From: DAIOEK01 sp964600595 | GTDB taxonomy: Bacteria > Chloroflexota > Anaerolineae > Anaerolineales > Anaerolineaceae | Direction of reading: 5' to 3' | DNA: 12,039 nt | NCBI GenBank assembly: GCA_964600595.1 | Contig: CAZRKL010000079.1 | Coordinates: 1-12,039 of the forward strand | In this document: piece by piece, positions 1-5,873 of the stretch | Position numbering within the stretch: position 1 is the stretch's first letter | Layout: each line of letters starts with the position of its first letter | The notes under the pieces: model-generated | Seen by the model: the letters and a program-made list of their open reading frames with translations, nothing else | Told to the model about the DNA's origin: nothing | Databases searched by the model: none | Program-made: the position numbers and the translations under genes

Positions 1-338
1 GTTGAAGGCAATTCTTCGCCAGGGCAGCATTGCGGTAACCATTCATTGATTTGAGTTTTTAGCCAGCGGATGCCGTTTTCATCCAGGCAGTAACAGGTGG
101 CGGGACCATCCACTTCACCGCTAATCAAACCGGCTTCGCGCAGCACTTTGAGATGCTGGCTGACTGTTGATTGAGCGAGAGATGTGAATTCCACGATTTC
201 TCCGGTGATGCATGTCTGTTTTTCTGCGAGTATTTGCATGATCTGAAAACGGACAGGATTCCCCAGCGCCTTGAGCATCAGCGCCATGCGTTGGTCTTTT
301 GGGGTCAGGAGATGCGTGGAAGTTGTTATTTTTTTCAT
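1..338 (-). CDS. arsR: ArsR-family transcriptional repressor (arsR-1), 3' end off the window
   Basis: The reverse strand reads open from an ATG at 338 to the window edge (112 codons, no stop), so the C-terminus is missing. The protein is a winged helix-turn-helix ArsR/SmtB repressor: ALGNPVRFQIMQIL at residues 24-37, then the recognition helix region SLAQSTVSQHLKVLREAGLI at 53-72, then a wing. It lacks the CVC motif of the classical E. coli-type site, having only C43 there, but has C82, C84 and an adjacent pair C104-C105 in the last helix. A Cys-Cys pair near the C-terminus is known as part of the As(III) site of the Acidithiobacillus-type ArsR, so arsenite sensing is a reasonable inference. 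The ATG sits 2 nt from a 24-bp palindrome with no Shine-Dalgarno sequence. It diverges from the CBS/transporter unit. Another thiophilic metal cannot be excluded. Confidence 0.9.
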   Translation of the reverse strand, partial: MKKITTSTHLLTPKDQRMALMLKALGNPVRFQIMQILAEKQTCITGEIVEFTSLAQSTVSQHLKVLREAGLISGEVDGPATCYCLDENGIRWLKTQINEWLPQCCPGEELPS

Positions 339-339
339 A

Positions 340-363
340 CTATATCGTAATTATACGATATAG
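340..363. promoter_or_regulatory. Operator of arsR-1: perfect 10-4-10 inverted repeat
   Basis: CTATATCGTA (340-349) and TACGATATAG (354-363) are perfect reverse complements around ATTA. Viewed as inner half-sites this is ATATCG-N8-CGATAT, the same 6-8-6 spacing as the other operators in the window. It covers the -10 element of arsR-1 and ends 2 nt before its start codon, as expected for an autoregulatory ArsR operator. The function is inferred; the symmetry is seen directly. Confidence 0.85.
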
Positions 364-377
364 CGCTGAACTGTCAA
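350..377 (-). promoter_or_regulatory. Sigma70-type promoter of arsR-1 (TTGACA-N16-TATAAT)
   Basis: On the minus strand a perfect -35 TTGACA (377-372) and a perfect -10 TATAAT (355-350) are separated by 16 bp. The -10 lies in the centre of the palindrome. The predicted transcript start near 343-342 leaves only about 4-5 nt before the ATG, so the mRNA would be essentially leaderless. Confidence 0.8.
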
Positions 378-407
378 GAGAAATGGTTACTTAAGGTATT
401 GAAATTA

Positions 408-422
408 TAAGAGTTACTCTTA
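408..422. repeat. Short perfect palindrome TAAGAGT-T-ACTCTTA in the divergent intergenic region
   Basis: Seven-base arms flank a single central T. A 1-nt loop cannot form a normal hairpin, so a protein-binding site is more likely than a terminator. No role can be assigned. Confidence 0.35.
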
Positions 423-450
423 GCAGAATGATGACTGCCATTATTTGATA

Positions 451-470
451 ACATACCTGCCCACGTATGT
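451..470. promoter_or_regulatory. Candidate operator ACATAC-N8-GTATGT upstream of the CBS/transporter unit
   Basis: The perfect 6-8-6 inverted repeat has the same spacing as the ArsR-type operators elsewhere in the window but different half-sites. It lies about 20 bp upstream of the putative extended -10 for the CBS gene, over the place where a -35 would sit. The binding protein is unknown; ArsR-1 or another regulator is possible. Confidence 0.45.
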
Positions 471-488
471 CACTCAACAATAAAGTGG

Positions 489-497
489 TGCTAAAAT
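489..497 (+). promoter_or_regulatory. Putative extended -10 element (TGC-TAAAAT) for the CBS/transporter unit
   Basis: TGCTAAAAT is identical to the extended -10 of arsR-2 (2462-2470). No good -35 is present at 16-18 bp, which is tolerable for an extended -10 promoter. The implied 5' UTR to the CBS start at 620 is about 115 nt, with no convincing riboswitch-like fold. Confidence 0.4.
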
Positions 498-619
498 TAA
501 TAAATAGGTTGAATCGAAATCTGATTTTTCCTAATTGGTCCGGTTTCACTCCTCGTCCGGATTTCCTGCTTCCCTTACAGAATCCCCTCGAGCAGCCATA
601 ACGATCAGGAGGCTCTCCA

Positions 620-1087
620 ATGGTCAAGAATTGTATGAAGCGGAATGTAATTTCCATCAATGCCAGATCGACTGTCCGAGAAGCTGCAGAGAGTATTGCA
701 AAGAATCATATCGGATTATTGCCAGTTCTCGATCAGGCTGGCATTCTCATTGGGACAATCAGTATCAACGATCTGCTCACCCTTGAGATGCCTTCCTTCT
801 TTTCGCTGGTATCAGACCTCGATTTTGTGATGGATTTTGGCGCGGTTGAGTATGACCGCCCATCCGCGGCGGAAATTGATAGACCTGTAACGGAATTGAT
901 GCAGAAGGCAATCCCGATTGAAGAAGACAGCGGTATGATACGGGCGTATGGATTGATGCTCAAACATCAAATGCATGACCTGCCTGTTGTAAATGAAGAA
1001 GGAAAGTTGGTGGGCGTGGTATCTCAGGTTGACATAGGCACTGCCATCCTAACCGAATGGAAGAAGATAGGAACATCAACAGCATGA
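620..1087 (+). CDS. Two-CBS-domain protein, likely regulator of the downstream transporter
   Basis: The protein has 155 aa made almost entirely of a CBS pair. CBS1 is at about residues 1-55, with HIGLLPVLDQAGILIGTISINDLL. CBS2 is at about 90-145, with VTELMQK and HDLPVVNEEGKLVGVVSQVDI. CBS pairs bind adenine nucleotides or S-adenosyl compounds and usually regulate a partner protein or transporter. A strong AGGAGG (607-612) lies 7 nt before the ATG, which fixes the start. Its TGA overlaps the preferred ATG of the ArsB/NhaD-type transporter (ATGA), so the two are translationally coupled and probably act together, with the soluble CBS protein gating or sensing for the membrane protein. The ligand cannot be told from sequence. 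There is no transmembrane segment, and the family is certain while the role is inferred. Confidence 0.9.
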   Translation: MVKNCMKRNVISINARSTVREAAESIAKNHIGLLPVLDQAGILIGTISINDLLTLEMPSFFSLVSDLDFVMDFGAVEYDRPSAAEIDRPVTELMQKAIPIEEDSGMIRAYGLMLKHQMHDLPVVNEEGKLVGVVSQVDIGTAILTEWKKIGTSTA

Positions 1088-2373
1088 TAGCAAGCATCGC
1101 ATCCATAATTATCTTCGTAATTGCCCTCTATTTGATATTCTCAGAAAAACTAAATCGCACCATTGTTTCATTAGGTGGAGCAGTCGCGATGAGCGCCGTG
1201 GGATTAATATTGGGATTCTATTCAGAACAACAGGTTCTGGCTTCCATTGACTTTAACACCATCGGGCTATTACTGGGAATGATGGGGATTGTTGCCATTT
1301 TGGAGCCGACAGGCTTCTTTCAGTACCTGGCAGCTCTGGTCGGTAAAAAATCTGGCGGCAAGCCTTTTAGATTACTGGTTCTTCTGAGCGCGATTACCAC
1401 TGTTGTCTCGATGTTCCTGGATAACGTCACCACTGTTGTCCTGATCGCACCAATAACCATCTTATTATGTGAAATTGTTGGGCTCAGTCCACAACCATAC
1501 CTGATGGCAGAAGCGATCCTCTCAAATACCGGTGGTGTGGCTACCCTCATCGGTGATCCGCCAAATATTCTGATTGGTTCCGCATCAGGCTTAACTTTTG
1601 TAGATTTTCTCACTCACAGTTTACCCATTGTGGTAGTCGTCTGGTTTGTTGCACTGTTTATGCTGAGGTATTTGTTCCGCAAGGAACTGGCTGAGATCCC
1701 CACAAACCTGGATGCTCTGGAAGAACTTGAACCGGATAGCGCTTTCAAAGATAAAAAGACAGCCCGTAAGGTGATCTGGGTGATAGCTTTTGCGGTTGTT
1801 TTCTTCCTTATTGAGGAGGTATTTGATATCAGCCCGGCCATGGTCGCCATTGCAGCTGCAGCAGCTGCCCTTTTGTGGGTACATCCACCCATACAGGAGA
1901 CTCTTAAACGAATTCAATGGGATGTTCTGGTGTTTTTTGCTTCGCTGTTTGTGATCATCGGCGGACTTGAGGCAGCAGGCGTAATGCAATCACTGGCTGG
2001 ATTAATTGTTCATATCGAAGGTGTTAATCCAATCATCCTGGGGTTATCTCTATTATGGTTGATCGCGATCCTCTCTGCGGTGGTAGATAATGTTCCTATC
2101 ACAATCGCGCTCATCCCTGTTGTGCAGGGACTGGGTGATGCCGGCTTGGCTATTGGTCCATTGTGGTGGGCGCTTGTGTTTGGAGCAGGTTTTGGCGGAA
2201 ATGCCACCATCATCGGATCCACGGCAAATATTGTTGTCGCCTCCCTATCGGAACGAACACATAAACCAATCACACCTGCAATCTGGAATAAGAAAGGTCT
2301 GCCAGTTATGCTGGGTACCTGCCTTGTTGCGAGTATTCTGTATGTCCTGGCGTATCCTCTCCTCTCCAGATAG
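1084..2373 (+). CDS. ArsB/NhaD-type (SLC13-like, ion transporter superfamily) membrane transporter
   Basis: From the preferred ATG at 1084 the product is 429 aa; an in-frame ATG at 1057 would add 9 charged residues. The 1084 start is favoured because it makes an ATGA overlap with the CBS gene, has AGGAA about 10 nt upstream, and starts the first hydrophobic helix. The protein is polytopic with the two-fold motif layout of the family: LDNVTT (112-117) with GDPPNILIG (from 157) in the first half, and VVDNVP (D335-N336) with GGNATIIGSTAN (371-382) in the second. Family members export arsenite (ArsB) or exchange Na+/H+ (NhaD), and some move dicarboxylates. The setting beside arsR genes favours oxyanion export, but it is closer to the ArsB/NhaD mixed group than to classical ArsB, so the substrate is open. 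Confidence 0.88.
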   Translation: MIASIASIIIFVIALYLIFSEKLNRTIVSLGGAVAMSAVGLILGFYSEQQVLASIDFNTIGLLLGMMGIVAILEPTGFFQYLAALVGKKSGGKPFRLLVLLSAITTVVSMFLDNVTTVVLIAPITILLCEIVGLSPQPYLMAEAILSNTGGVATLIGDPPNILIGSASGLTFVDFLTHSLPIVVVVWFVALFMLRYLFRKELAEIPTNLDALEELEPDSAFKDKKTARKVIWVIAFAVVFFLIEEVFDISPAMVAIAAAAAALLWVHPPIQETLKRIQWDVLVFFASLFVIIGGLEAAGVMQSLAGLIVHIEGVNPIILGLSLLWLIAILSAVVDNVPITIALIPVVQGLGDAGLAIGPLWWALVFGAGFGGNATIIGSTANIVVASLSERTHKPITPAIWNKKGLPVMLGTCLVASILYVLAYPLLSR

Positions 2374-2394
2374 AGATGTGAAGTTGTTATTGGG

Positions 2395-2420
2395 ATCATC
2401 TGACAGGTGATTTCCTTCAG
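2395..2420 (+). terminator. Weak candidate terminator after the transporter
   Basis: ATCATCT (2395-2401) can pair with AGGTGAT (2405-2411), including one G-U pair, around a 3-nt loop, followed by TTCCTTC. The stem is short and the U-tract poor, so termination is doubtful. Confidence 0.3.
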
Positions 2421-2442
2421 CATCGATAATTCATAAATTGTC

Positions 2443-2470
2443 TTGACACAGTATCCCATAGTGCTAAAAT
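2443..2470 (+). promoter_or_regulatory. Sigma70-type promoter of arsR-2 (TTGACA-N16-TAAAAT, extended -10)
   Basis: A perfect -35 TTGACA (2443-2448) and TAAAAT (2465-2470) preceded by TGC form a strong promoter with a 16-bp spacer. Transcription should start near 2477, about 12 nt before the ATG of arsR-2, and directly inside the operator. Confidence 0.75.
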
Positions 2471-2471
2471 A

Positions 2472-2491
2472 ATATTCAAAGAAACGAATAT
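2472..2491. promoter_or_regulatory. Operator ATATTC-N8-GAATAT over the arsR-2 start
   Basis: Perfect 6-bp arms (2472-2477 and 2486-2491) start 1 bp after the -10 and end inside the ATG of arsR-2. The same half-sites and spacing recur at 3191-3210 and 7367-7386. The position would block transcription when repressor is bound. Confidence 0.75.
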
Positions 2492-2894
2492 GAATCAAAG
2501 CGAAAATAATTCTTCTAAACAAATTGAGTCTGAGGTTCAGGTATTGAAAGCACTCAACCATCCAGCCCGAATCGCCATCCTGCGGATATTGCAGGACGGT
2601 GAGCATTGCGTTTGCCATATGGAAGCGCATCTCGGGTACCGGCAGGCATATATCTCACAACAATTATCCGTTTTACGAGATTCCGGGTTGATTGATGACC
2701 GGCGGGATGGATGGAATGTATATTATCGTGTCACCGATCCGAAGATTTTTGAGATACTGGATCTGATTCAACAGATTTCAGGCGGGAAAAAGGTTGTATC
2801 CGAAAACAGGCAGGTGGATTGTCCCTGCCCGCATTGCGTGAGAACGACACAAACAGTAAGGCAAATTGAGACAAGCGGCAGATTTGCCGGATGA
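2490..2894 (+). CDS. arsR: ArsR-family repressor with CVCH and CPCPxC motifs (arsR-2)
   Basis: This is a 134-aa winged-helix ArsR repressor: LKALNHPARIAILRIL (19-34), HCVCHMEAHLGYRQAYISQQ (39-58) and VLRDSGLIDD (61-70). C40-V-C42-H corresponds to the CVC site of E. coli-type ArsR at the start of the DNA-binding helices, where As(III) or Sb(III) binding causes release from DNA. A second cysteine group, C111-P-C113-P-H-C116, lies in the C-terminal tail and could be a further metalloid site. It is a clear paralogue of the minus-strand ArsR at 6979-7380, which shares both motifs. The start at 2490 has no Shine-Dalgarno sequence and overlaps the operator. Probably co-transcribed with the thioredoxin-fold gene 12 nt downstream. 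The ligand is inferred. Confidence 0.92.
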   Translation: MNQSENNSSKQIESEVQVLKALNHPARIAILRILQDGEHCVCHMEAHLGYRQAYISQQLSVLRDSGLIDDRRDGWNVYYRVTDPKIFEILDLIQQISGGKKVVSENRQVDCPCPHCVRTTQTVRQIETSGRFAG

Positions 2895-2906
2895 GGAGAG
2901 AAAACT

Positions 2907-3146
2907 ATGATTAGCATAAAAGTATTGGGTTCAGGCTGTGCGAATTGTAAAAGGCTTGAAGCCAACGCCCGCAAGGCAGTTGAAGAACTGCAGATCGAAG
3001 CGGAAATTGAGAAAGTGACCGACATGGGTGAAATTATGAAATGGCCGATCCTTGCCACCCCCGGACTGGTTATCAACGACAAGGTGGTATCTTCAGGACG
3101 CGTTCCCGGTGATGCAGAAATTGCCGGCTGGTTGAAAGAAGCATAG
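2907..3146 (+). CDS. Small thioredoxin-fold CxxC protein (redox-active disulfide protein 2 family)
   Basis: The 79-aa protein starts MISIKVLGSGCANCKRLE, with the redox pair C11-A-N-C14 directly after the first strand, and carries the cis-proline strand ATPGLVINDKVVSSGRVP, as in the glutaredoxin-like Thioredoxin_3 (PF13192/TIGR00412) family. These small proteins are often encoded beside PF03773 permeases and ArsR repressors and probably hand over electrons or a thiol-bound metalloid. A good ribosome site (GAGGAG, about 10 nt before the ATG) confirms the start. It sits between arsR-2 and the permease and is followed at once by a terminator, so it is mainly expressed with arsR-2. The cytoplasmic location is implied by the lack of a signal peptide. 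The partner and reaction are inferred, not shown. Confidence 0.88.
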   Translation: MISIKVLGSGCANCKRLEANARKAVEELQIEAEIEKVTDMGEIMKWPILATPGLVINDKVVSSGRVPGDAEIAGWLKEA

Positions 3147-3157
3147 GTAAATTATTC

Positions 3158-3182
3158 AGGCAGCCAGGCTGCCTTTATTTTA
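3158..3182 (+). terminator. Rho-independent terminator after the arsR-2/thioredoxin unit
   Basis: AGGCAG (3158-3163) pairs with CTGCCT (3169-3174) around CCAGG, followed by TTATTTT. It separates the small thiol gene from the permease, which has its own operator. Confidence 0.75.
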
Positions 3183-3190
3183 CGGTCAGT

Positions 3191-3210
3191 ATATTCAAAC
3201 TGTTGAATAT
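3191..3210. promoter_or_regulatory. Operator ATATTC-N8-GAATAT upstream of the permease
   Basis: ATATTC (3191-3196) and GAATAT (3205-3210) are perfect; symmetry extends inward to 8-bp arms (ATATTCAA / TTGAATAT around ACTG). A possible -10, TATTAT (3208-3213), overlaps the right arm, but no clear -35 is seen. It matches the operators of arsR-2 and arsR-3, so the permease is probably in the same regulon. Confidence 0.7.
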
Positions 3211-3231
3211 TATTGGCGGTTGGAGACTTAA

Positions 3232-4563
3232 ATGGATTCAATTTTGAATTATGCCGCTACTTTATTCTGGTCGGGATGGACCGGACTTCTGGATTATCTC
3301 GCCGCGCATGTACTGCTCTGTCTGGTACCTGCATTTGTAATCGCGGGCTTCATGAGTTCGATGATACCCAAAGAAGCGATCACCCGCTTTTTGGGACCCA
3401 AAGCCTCCAAGTGGATCAGCTACCCGGCATCGGCACTTGGTGGGTTCATTCTGGCGGTTTGCTCGTGCACCATACTGCCGTTATTCGCGGGAATCTGGAA
3501 ACGCGGGGCGGGTTTAGGCCCGGCAATCACTTTTCTGTTTGTGGGACCGGCAATCAATATCCTGGCGATCACTTATACTGGGGCAACCATTGGTATGGAT
3601 ATTGCGATTTCGAGGTTGGTGCTTTCGATCATTTTTGGAATTGTGATCGGCCTACTGATGGCCTGGTTCTTTCGCAAGGAAGAAAATGCAAGGTCAGCAG
3701 AGATGGCTGCGAATGGCGTGTTTGACCAAACCGCAAAAGTTAAACCAGCGGTCTGGGTATTATTTGGGTTATTGATTGCTGTGTTGATTGCAGGCACGCT
3801 GCAGGTGGATGTGTTGACAAAAGTAATTGCCAATATACCGCTACCCATCGACCCGGCTGGTGGCTTAATGCTCACACTAGGTTCTGTGAACCTGACATTG
3901 CAGGGCGGTGTACTCATCTTGATGTTGTTTGTTATAGGAATCAGCGCCTGGAAAGGCTTCAATAATATATTTGACGGTTTCAACCGGTGGACATACGCCG
4001 CCATATTCTTCATCGCACTGACAATACTAATCGCTGCTCCCAAAGAAGAAGTTGGTTCTGCAATACTGGGGATAAACGGACGTGTCTTAGTCGAAATATT
4101 GCTTATGGTTATCATTGGCTGGGTGGGAGCGAAGTCATTCACACGGGATGAATTAAGCGGCTGGATCTGGGAGACCTGGAAATTTGTCAAGCAGATATTT
4201 CCACTTTTGATTGTCGGCGTTTTTGCTGCAGGGATTGTAAAGGTTATCATCCCGGAAGCCTGGGTTCGCACCATCGCTGGTGAGAATACGATCTGGGCGA
4301 ACATGGTGGGAGTTGTATTCGGCGTCTTTATGTACTTCCCGACGCTGGTCGAGGTGCCTGTAGCAAAGATGTTCCTTGACCTGGGTATGGCGCGTGGACC
4401 CCTACTGGCTTACCTGCTTTCGGATCCAGAGCTATCTCTACAATCCATACTTGTTTTGAATGGGGTGATGGGTAAAAAGAAGACTGCCATCTATGTTACG
4501 TTGGTGGCAATCTTCAGTACTCTGGCTGGATATATTTTTGGATTGGTTCTCGCCGCATTGTGA
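3232..4563 (+). CDS. ArsP-type permease (PF03773, DUF318 family)
   Basis: The 443-aa polytopic protein has two conserved blocks typical of the family: GGFILAVCSCTILPLFAGIW at 70-89 (with C77-S-C79), followed by GPAITFLFVGPAINILA, and near the C-terminus MYFPTLVEVPVAKMF from residue 367, followed by GPLLAYLLSDPELSLQS. Known ArsP proteins export trivalent organoarsenicals such as methylarsenite; many longer members of this family are uncharacterised. This one is longer than the roughly 310-320-aa ArsP of Campylobacter, with extra helices in the middle. The start is set by GGAG at 3222-3225, 6 nt before the ATG. It has its own ArsR-type operator and follows the thioredoxin-fold gene, an arrangement common for this permease type. 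It converges on the radical SAM gene with an 11-bp gap. The membrane role is sure; the substrate (methylated arsenic, arsenite or other metalloid) is inferred. Confidence 0.9.
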   Translation: MDSILNYAATLFWSGWTGLLDYLAAHVLLCLVPAFVIAGFMSSMIPKEAITRFLGPKASKWISYPASALGGFILAVCSCTILPLFAGIWKRGAGLGPAITFLFVGPAINILAITYTGATIGMDIAISRLVLSIIFGIVIGLLMAWFFRKEENARSAEMAANGVFDQTAKVKPAVWVLFGLLIAVLIAGTLQVDVLTKVIANIPLPIDPAGGLMLTLGSVNLTLQGGVLILMLFVIGISAWKGFNNIFDGFNRWTYAAIFFIALTILIAAPKEEVGSAILGINGRVLVEILLMVIIGWVGAKSFTRDELSGWIWETWKFVKQIFPLLIVGVFAAGIVKVIIPEAWVRTIAGENTIWANMVGVVFGVFMYFPTLVEVPVAKMFLDLGMARGPLLAYLLSDPELSLQSILVLNGVMGKKKTAIYVTLVAIFSTLAGYIFGLVLAAL

Positions 4564-4574
4564 CAGGTGGTGTT

Positions 4575-5828
4575 TCACGGGCATTGAATAAAACCCTGTG
4601 CCCAGAGGCATCCACCGCATGCGGGTTGGACATTCCCAAAACAATCTTCGAGGTTACCTTCAGCCATCCCGCAACTATTACAGAGCACGCAGGGAGAAAA
4701 ATCAAACTCCCTCAGCCGTTCTCGCAGGGCAGCGTATGCGGGTAAATGCCAAATATTTACCAGATTCAATTTGTTTATATCCGCCAGATGATACGCAGAT
4801 GATTTTCGGAAGGTATCACCCAGATAACTGACATGCGAATGTAAGAGGGGCAGGCAGGGGCTGACTAAACCATCCCAGCGGATGGATATGGACCCTTTGT
4901 TTACGAATGGGCAGTGGTTCGTCCCCAACGACAGATTTTTACCGGCAATCTGGAGAGTATTGCGGTTATGCAGCAGCCCAGTAATTATTTCCAAAGGTTG
5001 TAGATTGATATCCATTCTGGGTAGAGATATCTCAGGGGATCCAATGGACGGCTCAAAATCTGAATCAGAGAGTGCCCGCTCATATAGAATCTGATCACGC
5101 AATTCAGAGGTGTGAGGGAGGACATTGCTGATGGAAAATTTATCCGCGCCAAGACGTTTCCCGATGGCTACCACCTCAGGCAAATCTCCTACATTTCTGC
5201 GCATAGCCACAAACGCAATTCCCAGCCTCGGTATTGGCGATGAACGGGTTTCTTTTAGGTGTTTGAGAGTCTGTAGATTTTCCAACACCAACGGCAATTC
5301 ATCTCCCAACCGCACATCCTCATAGCTGGCGGGGTTTGCTCCATCTATGGATACCCATAACCTATCCAATCCCGTTTCGATGATTCCGTTGCAAATCTCT
5401 TTTGAGAGAAGGATGCCATTCGTGATCAGTTCAACCGCGCCGCCTATCTTTTTCGCCCTCTCCACCATGGATAAGATGGCTGGATGGGAAAGTGGTTCCC
5501 CAAATCCACCAAAGAATATATCTGGTGGGGCGGTTAGTTTTGCCACATCGCGCAGAATCTTATCGAAGGTTATCTGGGTCATTAACCCTAAAGGTTCATC
5601 CCACACATTGCGCATGCAGGTGCTGCAGTTGAGATTACAGCGGTTGGTGGGTTCAATATAGATCCGGGTAATTCTCTGCCGATGATGGTGGATGATGATA
5701 CCGTTTTCTGTCAATTCCAATTCAATGTGGGTCCCCGGACTTAAATCATATTGATCGGCTATCTCAGCGGGCAGATTAATCTGACCGGTATTCTTTACCT
5801 GGATTGGTATTCGCGATTTCTTTTTCAT
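4575..5828 (-). CDS. AbrB-domain / radical SAM / SPASM-like protein in an arsenic operon
   Basis: The 417-aa product has three parts. Residues about 7-48 (IPIQVKNTGQINLPAEIADQ, then PGTHIELELTENGIII) look like a SpoVT/AbrB swapped-hairpin domain. Residues about 54-240 are a radical SAM core with C64-x3-C68-x2-C71 for the SAM-binding 4Fe-4S cluster and GGFGEP at 107-112. The C-terminus is cysteine-rich (C306, C325, C380, C383, C386, C396, C404, C407, C416), ending CGGCLWAQGFIQCP, as in SPASM domains that hold auxiliary Fe-S clusters. The overall look recalls the radical SAM maturases found beside tungsten aldehyde:ferredoxin oxidoreductases, but no such enzyme is in the window. It is third after arsR-3 and acr3, 45 nt past acr3, with a stem-loop in the gap and no Shine-Dalgarno sequence before the ATG. 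Substrate unknown; a peptide or cofactor modification is the family norm. Confidence 0.85.
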   Translation of the reverse strand: MKKKSRIPIQVKNTGQINLPAEIADQYDLSPGTHIELELTENGIIIHHHRQRITRIYIEPTNRCNLNCSTCMRNVWDEPLGLMTQITFDKILRDVAKLTAPPDIFFGGFGEPLSHPAILSMVERAKKIGGAVELITNGILLSKEICNGIIETGLDRLWVSIDGANPASYEDVRLGDELPLVLENLQTLKHLKETRSSPIPRLGIAFVAMRRNVGDLPEVVAIGKRLGADKFSISNVLPHTSELRDQILYERALSDSDFEPSIGSPEISLPRMDINLQPLEIITGLLHNRNTLQIAGKNLSLGTNHCPFVNKGSISIRWDGLVSPCLPLLHSHVSYLGDTFRKSSAYHLADINKLNLVNIWHLPAYAALRERLREFDFSPCVLCNSCGMAEGNLEDCFGNVQPACGGCLWAQGFIQCP

Positions 5829-5839
5829 TAAAGGAATTT

Positions 5840-5867
5840 GGGCTGCCAGATTATTTTTTGGCAGCCC
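5840..5867 (-). other. Stem-loop between acr3 and the radical SAM gene
   Basis: GGGCTGCCA (5840-5848) and TGGCAGCCC (5859-5867) form a perfect 9-bp stem with a 10-nt A/T loop. Neither strand has a U-tract after the stem, so a simple terminator is unlikely. On the mRNA it ends about 11 nt before the radical SAM start, where no Shine-Dalgarno sequence is visible, so it may affect mRNA processing or partial read-through. Confidence 0.6.
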
Positions 5868-5873
5868 TTCTGT

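Noticed and set aside
391..660. 89-aa minus-strand frame in the arsR-1/CBS intergenic region
   Set aside because: It has no recognisable features, runs across the CBS ribosome site and gene start, and overlaps the candidate operator.
2010..2630. 206-aa open frame on the minus strand across the transporter end and the arsR-2 promoter
   Set aside because: It crosses a strong promoter and operator of the opposite strand and matches no family; it is a shadow frame.
3213..3725. 170-aa open frame overlapping the permease start in another frame
   Set aside because: The product has no family features and its reading frame is explained by the permease coding sequence.
3573..4304. 243-aa open frame on the minus strand inside the permease
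   Set aside because: It is antisense to a clear membrane protein gene, shows a low-complexity I/T/N-rich product and no ribosome site; it is a shadow of hydrophobic codons.
4575..5828. Calling the radical SAM gene arsS, arsL or an arsenic methyltransferase
   Set aside because: It has the canonical CX3CX2C core plus an AbrB-like N-terminus and a SPASM-like tail, which do not fit those families; a symbol would be a guess.
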